Positions 50,101 to 62,500 of a stretch of 64,000 bases of DNA are shown here, in pieces; the stretch's first letter is position 1, and each line of letters opens with the position of its first letter. Source of the DNA: Diplosphaera chodatii. Taxonomy: Eukaryota; Chlorophyta; Trebouxiophyceae; Prasiolales; Stichococcaceae. The position numbers were made by a program, and so were the translations under genes. Under the pieces are notes generated by a model. The model did not search any database. It was given only the letters and a program-made list of their open reading frames with translations, and was not told where the DNA came from. The stretch covers positions 1,302,001-1,366,000 of the forward strand of contig JAALGY010000001.1 of NCBI GenBank assembly GCA_032358165.1, read 5' to 3'.

Positions 50101-53100
50101 AGTGGGGGGCGGTGCCCTTCATGGTCGGGGCCATCCTGTTCCTGGACTTCGCCATCATCATGTGCCTGGCATACCTCAAAAGTGGGTGGTGCAATGCTCT
50201 TCGTGCCTGCATGCTCGAAGCCAGTTGATGGGCTCCAGTCTCGAACTGATATTGCTGCATGTTTGACATGTTTGCTGTTACACTTTTGGCCAGTCGAGCT
50301 AGATCAGGCAGTCTTGCCAGTTTAGTAATCAGCTCTTGATGCGTTGCAGACCCAGCGGACAAGCCAAGCGGCATGGTGCCAGAGGAGGAGGTGGAGGGCA
50401 AGCTGGCAGCCGCTGAGGGGCGCATCACCGAGATCAGGTAAGCCTTCTTGCCCCGGATGCGATGCTGTGCACTGCAACGTCAATCCGGAACTGCATCGTC
50501 ACGTTGGCCACGGGGGGATGGCAAATTTGGGGCAGCATGTAGTGCGTGCCAGAAGATACCACTGCTGTGGGGTGTCGTCACAGGAGCAGCATGGGCCAAC
50601 TCTGCACAGGCCCCTGAGGTCAAGCAATTCTGTGCCTGCACATTGCAAGTTGACACAACACGACACATCCCGAAGCAAGCCAGCCTTATTGCATCTGTCA
50701 TCATTTGCAGCGAAATCAGCACCACGAAGCCTGGCGCTGCACTGGGAAAGGGCAGTCATGTCTCTGTCGACATGGATGGATCATCGCACAGCGGGCGGGC
50801 TAACGGGCGTTCTAATGGCCACGCTAATGGGCAGCAGCCCAACGGCCATGCCGACCACGATCACGAGAACAAGCAGGCGGTCGCGGATGACATTGAGGCC
50901 GGCGAGGAGAGCGGCAAGGCGGCAGCGTCTCAGGCCAAGCTCAACACGGGCAAAGCGCTGCACGAGAGCACGCTGCCATTCGACCAGCTGTAAGGCTTTC
51001 GAGCATCAGCACAATCACTGTCGCTGTGCATGTGTGCGAGTTCAACACTCACAGACACAGCTAAAGCTTTTGTGCAAGGATGGTCTGTTTGCACGGGAGT
51101 TACATGTTGACAGGCGTATGCAATAGGGTATACCATCTGATGCTGACGTTGGTGCACGTTCTGCAGGTGGCTGTCGTTCCACCATGTGTGGTACAGCGTG
51201 GACCTACCAAATGGGACGGACCCGCCCAAGCACCCCAAGAACGAGGAGGGCAAGAAGCCCCGCCTGTACCTGCTGAATGTGGGCAAAACCTTCACCCTAC
51301 AACACGCCAACTGCACAACAATCTATGTGCAATTCATATCTTCTGGCTCGTGCTGAACGTGTGTGACCTCTGTGCAGGATGTGAGTGGCGCCTTCAGGCC
51401 GAATGTGCTGACTGCGCTGATTGGCGAGACGGGCGCCGGCAAGACAACACTCATGGATGTGCTGGCCGGCCGCAAGACGGGTGGCCTCATTGAGGGCGAC
51501 ATTCGTGTCCAGGTGAGCCTCGGTGTCTCAACCTATGGTGGGTTCGCCGATCACACCTGAAGCTTCACCCTGCTGCGGTTGTGAAACACCACTGATGGCA
51601 CATGCGCACACTGCAGGGTCACCCCAAGGTACAGGAGACGTTCCGGCGGACGATGGGCTATGTGGAGCAGAACGACATCCACTCTCCGAACACCACGGTA
51701 CATATCTTGCAAGCTATCGTACTTTGCAGATTCGTTGCAGACATGTTGATGTTGCGAGTCGCTGTGAGCTGACGTGTTTTGCCAATTGCCAAACAGGTGC
51801 GGGAGGCGCTGCTCTTCTCAGCCTCGCTGCGGCTCACCGCAGACAACTTGGACAAGGACACCATCAACAAGTTTGTGGTGAGGTTCCTGCTGATTCAGAT
51901 GCTGCTGCTGTGGTCCATTGCCGCCCGTGTTGCTGTTCTGTGGTTCAGGCGAACGTCACCCAAATATCAATTGGTATGCCATCTGCAGGACGAGGTGATG
52001 GAGATCGTGGAGCTGACGCCGCTGAAGGGCGCGCTGGTCGGCCTGCCAGGTGTGCATGGCCACTTCAAGCAGTATGACAAGCTGTCGACTGCTGTGAGCT
52101 GCAAATGCTGCAGTTGATGTATCTGCTTGGCTTGGTTGGATCTTCCGGTTGAGTGTGCCAGTTTTCAACTGCTGCAGGGCAGAGCGGCCTGTCTGTGGAG
52201 CAGCGCAAGCGGCTGACCATTGCGGTGGAGCTGGTGGCCAACCCCTCTGTCGTGTTCATGGACGAGCCCACCTCGGGTGCGGCGGTGTCCTGCACCGGAC
52301 TCCCTCTCATATGCCTCCAGCTGCGTGCTCGGTTGCAGTTTACACATTCAGCACGCATAAAGTCGTTCTGGCATGTCACTCCAGGGCTGGATGCCAGGGC
52401 GGCAGCCATCGTCATGCGGGCTGTGCGCAACACAGTGGATACGGGGCGCACCGTGGTGTGCACCATCCACCAGCCGTCCATCGACATCTTCGAGGTTGGT
52501 GCCATCAGGCTGTGAGTTGTTCTCGAGGGCCGTGTACCATCCGCAAGGTCGACACCAAGCAGATGTGGTGGTCTGCTGACCACCATCTGCATGGCGCCGC
52601 GCAGAGCTTCGACGAGCTGCTGCTGATGAAGCGTGGCGGCCGCATCATCTTCCACGGCCCGCTCGGCCGCCACTCCTGCAAGCTGATCGAGTACTTCCAG
52701 GTGGGCATGCGTGCCATTCTCCCAGTTGACCAGGGTCCACAGCTTTGGTGCCTGTGCGCCCAGAATTTCCTTTTCATATATCCACGCGTTTACGGTCTCA
52801 GTCCCCTGTATACACGTCCCCTGTCTGGGGTGAGCTGTCGTCAAGCTGCATGCCCAAAAGCTGCTGGCTCGTTTTTTTTTTTACAGAACATTTAGAAAAA
52901 CTGAAATTGCTTTCAATGAAAATTAATGTTTCAATAAACTTATAAAATAAACCTGTTGCAACAGGGCATTGAGGGGGTGGAGCCGATCCGCGACGGCTAC
53001 AACCCGGCGACCTGGGCGCTGGAGGTCACCAACGGGGCGGCCGAGCGCCGCCTGGACCGCGACTTCGCCGACGTGTACGAGGACAGCGCGCTGCACAAGC

Positions 53101-55963
53101 GCACGAATGCTTTGGTGCAAGAGCTCAGCGTCCCGCCGCAGGGGAGCGAGCCGCTGCACTTCCCCACCCGCTACCCCCGCAACTATGTGCGCCCTTCCCG
53201 GCTGCTCTGCGCTCTTGTTGCATCCGAGCCTGACCCACTCGTCCTGCTGCAGGTGTCGGCTGTCTGAAGCCTTATTTCTGTGCCGACATTTGCATGCTGC
53301 TTCCTACATGGAGGTCTCACACACAGGGCGTAAGCTCAGAACTCTGCTGACATTATACCTACACCTCCTGCAGTGGAGCCAGCTTCGGTCGAACCTCTGG
53401 AAGAACAATGCCACCTACTGGTAAGTGGCATACTGACGATTTCGATGCCTGTGTTGATGTTGTACTAGCTTGAGCACCAAGCTTGGTGTTCGCGAAAACC
53501 ATACCTGACATGTGTCACATGCCTCTCCAGGCGCAACCCAGAGTACAACAGCGTCCGCTTCATGTTCACGCTCCTGCTGGCCTTCATCTTTGGTGAGTGT
53601 CGAGTCGTCATGCAGTGTGCTTGGCACAACTGCTTGATCATGCTGCCCCATTATGTGGCTGACTGAGTGCCTGAGGACGAGGACAATCGCACGTCAGACC
53701 ACAAACTTACTTGATGTGTACACGCTTATATAGGCACCAGCTTCTGGGGTGTTGGCAACAACCGCACAACACAGGGAGGCGTCATTGCCATCTCTGGTGC
53801 CCTGTTCGCAGCCACGGTGAGGGGCTCACTCTTGAAGGCTGAGGTTCAATACCTATGCGTGCTGAAACATGCAAAGCGCCCACATGTGCAAACCAGGCAC
53901 TGAGTGTGATGCTTCCTGCTGCAGATGTTCCTGGTGAGCTGGGCAGCTGTGGCTGCGGCCAGGCTGTGAAGGAGCTGCTGCATGACAGAGCTGCTGTGTT
54001 CGCTTCATGCTGTCAGGGCTGATCAGTTCACTTTATGTATGGACTTGAATGATTGACATCAGCATGACTTCATCAAATCTACGCAGGGGGTGTACAACTC
54101 GACGAGTGTGCAGCCTGTCATCAGTACCGAGCGGAGTGTGTTCTATCGCGAGCGGTCCGCGGGTGAGTCCTTTAACAGCAGACTTCACGAGTTGTGTGGC
54201 AAACACATTGGCAGTGGAACTACATCATCTGTGGAAACGATAAACCAGTCATGTGTGCTGCACAGGCATGTATGCAGCGCTGCCATACGCCTTTGCACAA
54301 GTCCTCATTGAGGTGCGCTGAGGCCCTCCTACCCAGTGTCCCTGTGTACGTTGCCCTTTTGATGTTCAATGTCTAGACTGGCAGCTAGTGCCAAGCGCTG
54401 ATTCTTGCTACTTGTTCTGACCAACCCAGATCCCCTACATTCTGGTCCAGAGCGTGGTGTTCACGGTCCTGATCTATGCCATGGTGCGACTCCTGTTGGT
54501 CTAACCCTTGTATCTGCTGTGTGCCACGCCAATACGCTGCTACCCATGCATTATTGCCATAGGATGCACACCCTACGGCTTTTGCTTGTGCTGCTTGCAG
54601 ATCAAGTTTCAATGGTCATGTAGTCAGTTCTTCTGGTTCCTGTTCTTCGAAATCCTGGCACTGACGCTGTTCACATTGTACGGAATTGCCTCGGTGGCGT
54701 TGACGCCCAATGTGGTGGTTGCATCCATTGTGTCCGGTGAGGGGGGCTTCGTTCTGACCTTGTTCCCAAGTAGTTTAGTGCAGATTGAATGTGGAGTGGC
54801 AAGTTGCAGGGGTGTGTTAGTGGCACACATGCTGACGTGCATCCGATGCCCTGCAGGCACCACATACTATGCGTGAGTCGTCATTCATGGGAGCTCAGTG
54901 CAGCTGGAGGGCCACCTCTCACAGCTGCTGTCCAGCATCTATTGCCTCTGTATAGTATTTGGTCGTCTAGATGCTGTGGAAAGTGGGCATGCCTGCCACT
55001 CGACAGCAGGCATCACGCTGTGCCGCAGGTTGGCGCTGTTTTCGGGCTTCATCCTGCAGACGCCTTCAACACCCGGCTGGTGGATCTGGGCGTATTATGC
55101 GGATCCGGTACGCTAAAACCTATGCGCTGGACACTGCATTGCCATGAGAGAGAAGACTGCATGGTCCCTTGGGATTTACCCTGTTTTCTGTGAGTGTTAG
55201 CTCAGCAGATCTGCTGCTGATCCGATCGATGTTCTTTGCCACAGGTGTACTGGATCCTTTGTGAGTGCCCCCGCCTCTACTGTATTGAAACTTGCATTGT
55301 GTATCACAGGCACGTTAGTTTTCAACACCTTGATGCAGTCTTGCTGATGTTGCTGCCCAATGCACTCGCAGACGGGACAGTCACCAGTCAGCTGGGCGAT
55401 GTGCGTGACACCGTCCTCACGCTGGTAAGCTGCCTGTGCCTAGCCTCTGTGTGTTCACGCCATTGATTCGCATGCGACCCTGGATGGTGTCACGGTCATT
55501 GGGGGCCAGCAACATGGACAGCCGCCTGCGTTGCTGCAGAAACATTGGCTGACTGAATTTTCTTTGTTCTGCTCAGAACGATGGACAAGTCATGACTGTT
55601 GCAAACTTCATCACATACCACTTTGGTGCGTTTATGCACATCTGCCATCTGCAAATGTGAAGTGCCACAAGTGCATGATATGCACAAGTCAAGTGCTGCT
55701 GACATAATGTTGATGCTTGCATGCAGGCTTCCACTACAACCTTCTGGGTAATGCTGATACTAACCCTCTCGTTGCTTTACTGTCACGATCAGTCACACGG
55801 ACGTATTAACCTGTGTGCATGTCTTTCGTTTGTTTCTGCGAACAAGACATCACCTGGGGCTGCTCATGTGCAGGAGTGTGTGTGGCCGTGCTGGTGTGCG
55901 AGATCCTCATCCTGTTCCTGTGCGTGGCGTGGTCCTACTCGAAGCTCACCTGGGAGAAACGGT

Positions 55964-55965
<2 letters not shown>
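44180..55965 (+). CDS. PDR-type (ABCG) full-length ABC transporter, paralogue 3
   Basis: A full-size ATP-driven membrane exporter; substrate unknown. The ATG at 44180 opens a polar Arg/Ser-rich tail. NBD1: Walker [10 protein letters not shown] (about 45640), [20 protein letters not shown], signature GISGGQKKR (46560), Walker [18 protein letters not shown]1 has RLPVFYKQ, split before R-D-A-L-F-Y-P-A-W, and [15 protein letters not shown]. The linker holds an Asn-Gly-rich stretch ([20 protein letters not shown], about 50800) and ends [11 protein letters not shown]2: Walker [10 protein letters not shown] (51425), signature [11 protein letters not shown] (52185), Walker [25 protein letters not shown]2 includes VFYRERSAG and [15 protein letters not shown]. 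The last exon ends [14 protein letters not shown] 55963-55965, followed directly by ten in-frame CAG. It differs from the others by an extra intron at STVE|VRW (45089-45203) and by lacking the intron between the ELS and VRET segments. Three predicted GC-AG introns and four exons of 9-18 nt. No disabling change was seen. Confidence 0.93.
44955..45060 (+). other. GC-AG intron in PDR3 N-domain
   Basis: The exon end ATGGACAG is followed by GCGAGT and the next exon opens GGTTGGCATC after CCTGCAG. The homologous introns in paralogues 1 and 2 have GT donors (CAG|GTGACT, CAG|GTGACA). Confidence 0.75.
47006..47175 (+). other. GC-AG intron in PDR3 after QPAPE
   Basis: CCGGAG|GCGAGT with acceptor CTCTGCAG before GTTTACGACCTG. 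Paralogue 2 has a GT donor at nearly the same place (GAAG|GTATGT), and paralogue 1 has no intron there. Confidence 0.75.
48504..48653 (+). other. GC-AG intron in PDR3 after FNNW
   Basis: AACTGG|GCAAGT with acceptor CCACAG before GCCGAGTTC, phase 0. The homologous introns in paralogues 1 and 2 are in phase 2, one base earlier, so both edges have shifted together by one base. Confidence 0.75.
49714..49726 (+). other. 13-nt microexon (FFYI) in PDR3
   Basis: GTTCTTCTACATC between CTGCAG and GTGAGT; it completes W-F-F-Y-I before D-P-M-A-W. Phase 2 in, phase 0 out. Confidence 0.7.
52871..52955 (+). repeat. Poly-T tract and AT-rich island in a PDR3 intron
   Basis: A run of T (about 12, from 52871) is followed by roughly 75 bp of strongly AT-rich sequence with several AATAAA-like words. 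It lies inside the intron between 52700 and the acceptor before GGCATTGAG. The composition is unlike any other intron in the window. On the other strand it looks like an AT-rich segment ending in poly-A, so a retroposed or organelle-derived insertion is possible. Confidence 0.75.
53925..53933 (+). other. Predicted 9-nt microexon (MFL) in PDR3
   Basis: CTGCAG|ATGTTCCTG|GTGAGC, phase 0 on both sides. Paralogue 2 reads A-A-M-F-L-G in a single exon at the same place, so the three residues are needed to fill the alignment. Confidence 0.72.

Positions 55966-55995
<30 letters not shown>
55966..55995 (+). repeat. (CAG)10 directly after the PDR3 stop codon
   Basis: Ten uninterrupted CAG triplets follow TAA with no spacer and stay in the coding frame, so they would add a polyglutamine tail if the stop were lost or read through. 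It is more likely a 3' UTR microsatellite. Confidence 0.95.
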
Positions 55996-55996
<1 letters not shown>

Positions 55997-56531
55997 TTGA
56001 TCTGTTGGATGTGATGTAGCAGGAGATTGCAACAAACATTCTTTGATCATAATTGCTGGCCATGGCGAGCCTTCGCCTGTGTCAGTCTGTGAACCTGATC
56101 TTCATCCAATATGATGAAGACTCGTGTCAGGATTTTGTCATACAGTGGTACCTATCAGCCGTTGCGTGTTCATTACGTGCTCTGTGATCTCGTTTGCTGC
56201 ATTATTTCAGTATGATCATGCGATTGCAGTTGGACCCCATCACACTTACCAGTTGGGCCCCATGCATATCAAGACAGGCCTTCAGCAAAATGGACCACGT
56301 ACACATGCTACATATGCGTTCTTCACACAGGCTGCTCCTCTGTTCCTATCATTCCTATTTGAGCTCCTAGATGCGCTGAGCGCCGCTGCACAAAACCATG
56401 ACGCCAGATCTCCAAGACTGAGTGAGCACAACTACTTGAACGTGCACCGCATAGACACCGCTGCTGTTGTGGCCTCATCACTGCTGAACACATTTACACT
56501 AAGGGTCGCTACACCACCTGACCACAGCATC
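55996..56531. other. Convergent intergenic region between PDR3 and the amine-oxidase gene
   Basis: The two genes end towards each other here, so it holds two 3' UTRs. A long plus-strand open frame starts at 56124, but most of it is antisense to amine-oxidase exons and it has no recognisable domain. Confidence 0.5.
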
Positions 56532-59500
56532 TCAATCAGCAGCCAGCCCGGCCTGGATCTCAATATGAAACTGACGCCACCACTTCTTGATGCGGTTTGC
56601 CTCCCGCTGGCCTGGCCGGGCAGGGAAGGTAGGGTTTACACACCAACTTCAAGTGCAAGGTCATGTCCCTGTATATACATAGTCGGAATGTCTTCAAAAA
56701 ATAGTGTAACAGACTACATCACGAATGCCTCCGAGCTTTGTCACCTGAAAGGTAGGCACCATGCACAGTGTAGGCATCCTCCTTGTGTGTTGCCTCGCCC
56801 GCAAAGTACAGCCGAGTATCTGCGTACGGTACGAAGCGCGCCACTGTGGCAGACACCTGCGCAGGAATATCGCTTCTCGTGGTATCAGGTCAATGAAACA
56901 TCGACAATGGTCTGTGCAGGCGCTCAGTCTCCTGTTGCGATGCTGCAACTATTGTTTCCTACACAGTTGGAAGCAGCTGCACACCTGCGTAGAGTCGCGC
57001 GCAGAGTCGCCGCTGAGCGGGATGCTCAGCAGATCGTAGTTGCCCTGCAAGCACAGCAAACAGCTGACCTTACGGACCGCAGAGCACCAGGCTGACTGCA
57101 CACCCCATGTTCCAGCCTACGCCTGGCAATGTCAGTTCTGCCGCTGCAGTGCAGGCGGTGCAGCGGCTCACCCGCTTGCCGTGTGCCGGCACATAGGAGT
57201 ACGCGCCGTAGGAGTGCGGATCCGACGCCCACCGCGTCACGTGCGTGGCCAGGGGCTCCCGGAACTCCTCACCTGCACGTCATTGCACCACATCCGGCTG
57301 CTTGACGATGCGTGTGGCCTGTGGACGTGCGGATGGCATTGTGTAGCCCGGTTGCACTGCTGTGCAGAGCATTCCGGCCCATCGGCAGTGTTGGTATTCC
57401 TCACAATTCCGCCAGGTGCCATCCCTCACCAAACATGGTGCGCAGCTGGCTGCAGACATCCGCCACTGTGGCCTCATCGCTCAATGCCTCCACCTCCTCC
57501 ACCGCCTGCATGTGTGTGACTGCTGTTCAGTGGACACCTAGGCGTGGCCAAATAGGTACTTGAGACTGTGCACATGTGCAAGAGAGCGCATCAACAAGAA
57601 TAATGGCATGTGCAGTGAGATGCGGTGTAGCACAGGCAGGAGGTCACAAGGGAGGCGAGGCGTACATGGGGCCGAACCCAGGCGCACAGCACATTGGGCA
57701 CGCCGAGCGCGTGCAGGTTGATATATGTGTACCGCCTGCATCAGAAGCCCACTCATGTCTGAAGGCGGTTGAACGTTCAGCCCACTGCCAGACGTGCATT
57801 TGAGCAAAATGGTGCCTTGGACAGCTGAAAGAGGAACACACGAAGACAAGATTCAAACACACGGGGTGGTCTCGAGAAACCTGGAGGCCTCGAGGGGCTT
57901 GTGCTCACCCGGTCAGCGGCCGCAGGAAGTGGGGGTCAGCCGGCCAGAAGGGCTCCGGGCCAGGGAACAGCATGGCCACCCTGTTCTCCGTCCCCATCTC
58001 CAGGCCAGCAAGCGCCTTGGTCTTGAACCTGACGACCACACGGAATGGTTTTCAACAGCTCTCAGCGACACATACAGCGCCCTACCCACAAGCAGCGTGC
58101 AGAGGCAAGTGATGCAGCTGCCCTGCCGTTCAGCAGTTGCATCACGCCTGGGTCCATTTGCATGCAATATGATCAGAAATCGAGAGCGAGTTCTATCCTG
58201 TGTCACTGGCGTGTTCTGCAGAGCGTGCAATGCGGAGCACGCACTCGGGCAGCGGGGGCGAGAAGGCCACGGAGCCGCGCTTCAGCACGCCCAGCGGCAG
58301 CGTCACCACCGCCGCGTGCGCCCGCACCGGCTCCGTCTGCAGCAGAGGACAAGATGTGCATTTTGGCTAGGTGTAACAGAGGACGGGCGTGGTTGGCAGC
58401 AGCCATTCATTGATTCGAGATGATTGAATCTCAGTGTTGCATATCGGCTGCTGGACCCGCCCTTGCTGTCGCGGCCGTCTGGTGCTGTCAGCAGAGCGCT
58501 CCCGCACCACATGGCCAACAGCATTTGCCCCTGGGTGCCACGCTTGTCGTGTTATGTCACATGCAATGGTCCCTGCCCCACCTGGCCTGCCACGTGGACT
58601 GCGACGCCGTGGTCGACCAGCTCCACCCGGGTGACGGTCTGGCCCAGGCGGATATCAGCTCGCTGCTTCACCGGTGGGCCGCCGTCTGCCGGCAGCCCCT
58701 TCTCCAGCGCATCCACCACCTGCGCATCGGGTTGCAGTAGTTGGTCGTGCACAGGCCATGTGATATGACGATCCGTGATGCGCCACTTGAGGCTTATTTC
58801 TCGGCAGCACCCCTACGCAGGAGCACCCTCCTCTGCAACGCATGTGACACATGCGGGGCGACAATGAGTCATCTACGCTGGGCCCAGTCATGTACAGTCC
58901 TTCTAGACAGCCTGACAGCAGGGCTACAATGAAAGCCCATGGATAGCAGTCATATTGATGATGTCAGACAGCAGCTGGCATATGCTGCCTTTGCTGTATG
59001 GTACAGCGTCCCAAGTGGAGTGCGTACTCCAACATGAAGCTGTATGGACCTCTTTTGCCACACCCTGGGAAGCTTCTGATGTAACCAAGGCAGCTACCTG
59101 TGAGTAGCCGCCCAGCACCAGCTCGTGGTGGCCGTCGAAGCCGCTGGTGACGGAGCCGCGCAGGCTGAGCTTGTCCAGCGTCGCCACATACAGGTCCGCT
59201 GTGAAGGCATTGACAACTGTCTGCTCCTGCAGGGTGGGGCAGGGAACGGCTCTGGCGATGCAGACCAGTGGCATGGATTATCTATACGGTGTATCTTGTG
59301 TAAATGTGAGGCTTTCAACCTTGGCGCCGATATGGACAGAAAAAAGCATGCAAAGGGCGTGCCAAGGTGGTGTTGGATCCATGCTGGATACGGCCAAATG
59401 TCCCAGCCTGCGCGATGGTGCAGGTGTGAAGATAGAGCTCAATCTGCGACAAGAAAACAAAGGCTGTGAACATGGCCCACCTCTGGGCTGAGGCCCAGGC

Positions 59501-62500
59501 TGGGCAGCGCCGCCGACACCGCCTGCGCGATGGTGCGGCCGGCGGGGGCCTTGGGCCCCTCCGCCAGCAGCCGCTCCAGCAGGTCCTGGTACTTTGCCTC
59601 CGCATGCGCAAACCTCTCCGCCGGCAGCAGCCTGCCCTCACTGTTTGCCACAGAACACAAAGGCACTCAGCAGTCTGTTCAGCGTCTATTGAGCATCTGC
59701 AAACATGAGTTGGCCAGCCGCAGTGGGGCTTTGCTGTGCGGAGACGGTGCTACGAGGTACAGAGGTCAGTCGACACTCTGCGAGCAATTGATACAGCAGC
59801 AAGTATACCACTGCTGATGCAGCAAGACAGACGCCACAGCAGCAGCCTGCTGTGCTTGCTGCGGACCCAAGCTCTGAGATCAGAAAGCCCAACACCCACC
59901 TGTCGAACAGCGCGGTGGCGTGGGGGCCGTCCCGCAGCTTGGGCCGCGTCCCCAGCTTCAGGCAGTCCACCGCATATGTCAGCATGGGGTTGACCGGCGG
60001 ATCGCGCCCCGTGCCACAGATGAAGGTTGCGCCCATGTCCACCTGTCGCAGGTGACAGGTGGCTGACAGCACTGTCGGTGCATGCCTCGATATCAGGTTC
60101 TGTGCTTGCTTGCAGTGCGTGCAACTAAGAGTGCAATGATGTAATGCTGGGCTCTCTCCAGCATGCTGAGTAGTATATGTATATGGTAGCTGCGTCGTCA
60201 GTAGACCATTGACCGACAGTGGGTTCCAGCAGTGCATCAGCTTGCCCAGGCTTCTGCATTCCACGTCAGCACAGAGTGGGCACAGCATGCAGGTCAGCAC
60301 CTTGGCAGTCTGCCCGTCGGGCGCAGCCAGTGTGTGCGTGTGCACGCGGCCGCCCAGCCGGTCCCGGGACTCCAGCACCGTGACCTGCCGAATGCCGCCA
60401 GGACACATCCACATTTGTGCAGGTGCTGCAATTTATTGGACAAGCGCATGCTGCACATGGCTGCATGTTGTACTTACGTACCACTGAGCGCCATCTGCAA
60501 TGACGTCTCATGGGGTGCGGGTGCATCCTTTCAGTGCTTTTTTGGTCACAGCAGATGAAGGTGAACTGCAAGTGGCTTCAGCTGTGGTTCACCTTGGCGC
60601 CGGCAGCACACAGCTCCAGGGCAGCCTTGAGGCCCGAGACCCCGCCGCCAACCACCACCACGCTCAGCCTGTGGGATATGCAGCATGAATGTCGATGCAG
60701 ATGCTGGTGGTCACAGCAAGTTCCTGGCATGGCTGTGATGCTCCAGTTGATGGTCTTTACCTTTAGGGACAACTGCTGCGCAAGCCATCTGTGCTGGGCA
60801 TCCATAACACATTCACCACAGTTCCCCTCACCCTGGCGGGAGCAGCTTGGGGAGGCGCGGTGGCGGCAGCGGGCGTGGGGCGGTGGGTGCTTCCTCTGCT
60901 TCCTCTGCCTCAGCAGCAGATGACGGCTTGCCCGAGCGCCGCTGTCCAGGGCCCTTGAGCTTGGATGCCGGCTTGATGACGCCCTCTGGGCTCTGCAGCG
61001 CGGGCACGTTCACAACAGGTCAGCCCCTTGCTGCTGGCCTGTGGGTCGCGAGAAGTGTCAGCAATGGGATGAAGTACGTATGCCGTCTGACTAGTGTTGG
61101 AACCGGCCAGGACGATGCACGGTGCAATCTCCTTCGAGCCACAGTACTGGATCATCAGGAAGCCTGCACGGCTGCAGTGCGACGAAGTTTGCTGAGGAAT
61201 GAAACGACGTGCCTGCAGGTCGTCCAGACGTGACTGGCGGCTCAGATCCAGCAGTTGCTGCTCTGTGTGGGCAGCGCCATCCGCCTCGTCCGGCAGGCCT
61301 GCAGATTTGGTGCTTCTCGTTGTGAGTTTGCCCACGGCGTTGACGGCATGCAGCCAGCTCCATACGGCTTGCTTGCTCGTGGACAAGTACAGATAGTGCG
61401 CATGCTGGCGGGTGAGAGCGCTTGCAGACAGGGGGTATGTAGAGGACACTGGCATGTATTGCAGCATGCGAACATACCGCGCTGCATGGCATCGTTGGCT
61501 CCCTGCGAGATGATGTTGTCATCGGCAGTACGCAGCAGAGCGAGCAGAGCGTTTGAACCGTGAGAGCAGCTCTTCGGCAGCCCATGGCCCTGCAGCAACA
61601 CGAACAGATGGCATCAACCAGCCGAGGTTCCATAGGGCTGCCATTAGAGCAGGGTTGTGCGTGCAGAAGCTGCCCATGAAGCTGACCCAAACCATGTCCT
61701 GATATCGGTGTGGATTCGGGCACGCAGGCGAGTCGGAGCATTGCGGCAAGGATAAATCATGGTGGCCAGCTGATAGTAAACCTCACCGGCTTTGCGAAGA
61801 ACAGGCAGGTGTCACAGGACTCCTGCGTCTCGAAGTAGTGCTCCGTCTTGCCGCCGATGGTCTCACAAGCATCACAAGCTGCTATGAATCTGTCCAGCAG
61901 CTCGCCACGCCACCCCGGCATGATCGCCTCCTCTCGCACCTGAGCAGGCCACCTGAGCTTTCACTTTCTGTTTCTGTTGGTCCATTGCATGTTTCTGGTA
62001 CAGGTATTGTGGCAGCCCGCTGCGCCATTCTGCTACATCACAGCTGGTCAGCAGGTGCCGACTCCTCATGCCCCCGCACGACTGTGCAGGTTCCTGCCGA
62101 GCATACTTGGCAACCAGCACAATACACTGTGCACTGGATCAGCATCCTGATGTTGCAGCACAGGGCCGCCGGCAAACCTGCTGCAGCAGCCACTTCAGCT
62201 GCGCGGCCAGCTCAGACGCGAAGTGTCTCCGTGGCGCCTGAACCGCAAACTTGTTCCAGATGCTGTCCTCCCAATCCTGCCACTCCTGTTTAAGAAAATG
62301 CAGGACATAGTCGAGCATCTGCACTGACATCGCATGCACTGACACCGCCAGCCCCACGATTCCCCTCACTCTGTCAAATATCGTGACCTAGTAGGATTTA
62401 AGACGCACCTGTGCGGAGATGGAGTCCGCCACAGCATCGTCTGCCAGCTTCTGCTCGATGATCAGCAGCCGCAGCGCGCACATCACCGTCATTGGTGGAG

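Noticed and set aside
56124..57095. Plus-strand open frame of 323 codons
   Set aside because: Its second half is antisense to phase-consistent amine-oxidase exons with clear motifs (FAGEATHKEDAYTVHGAY). It has no recognisable domain itself.
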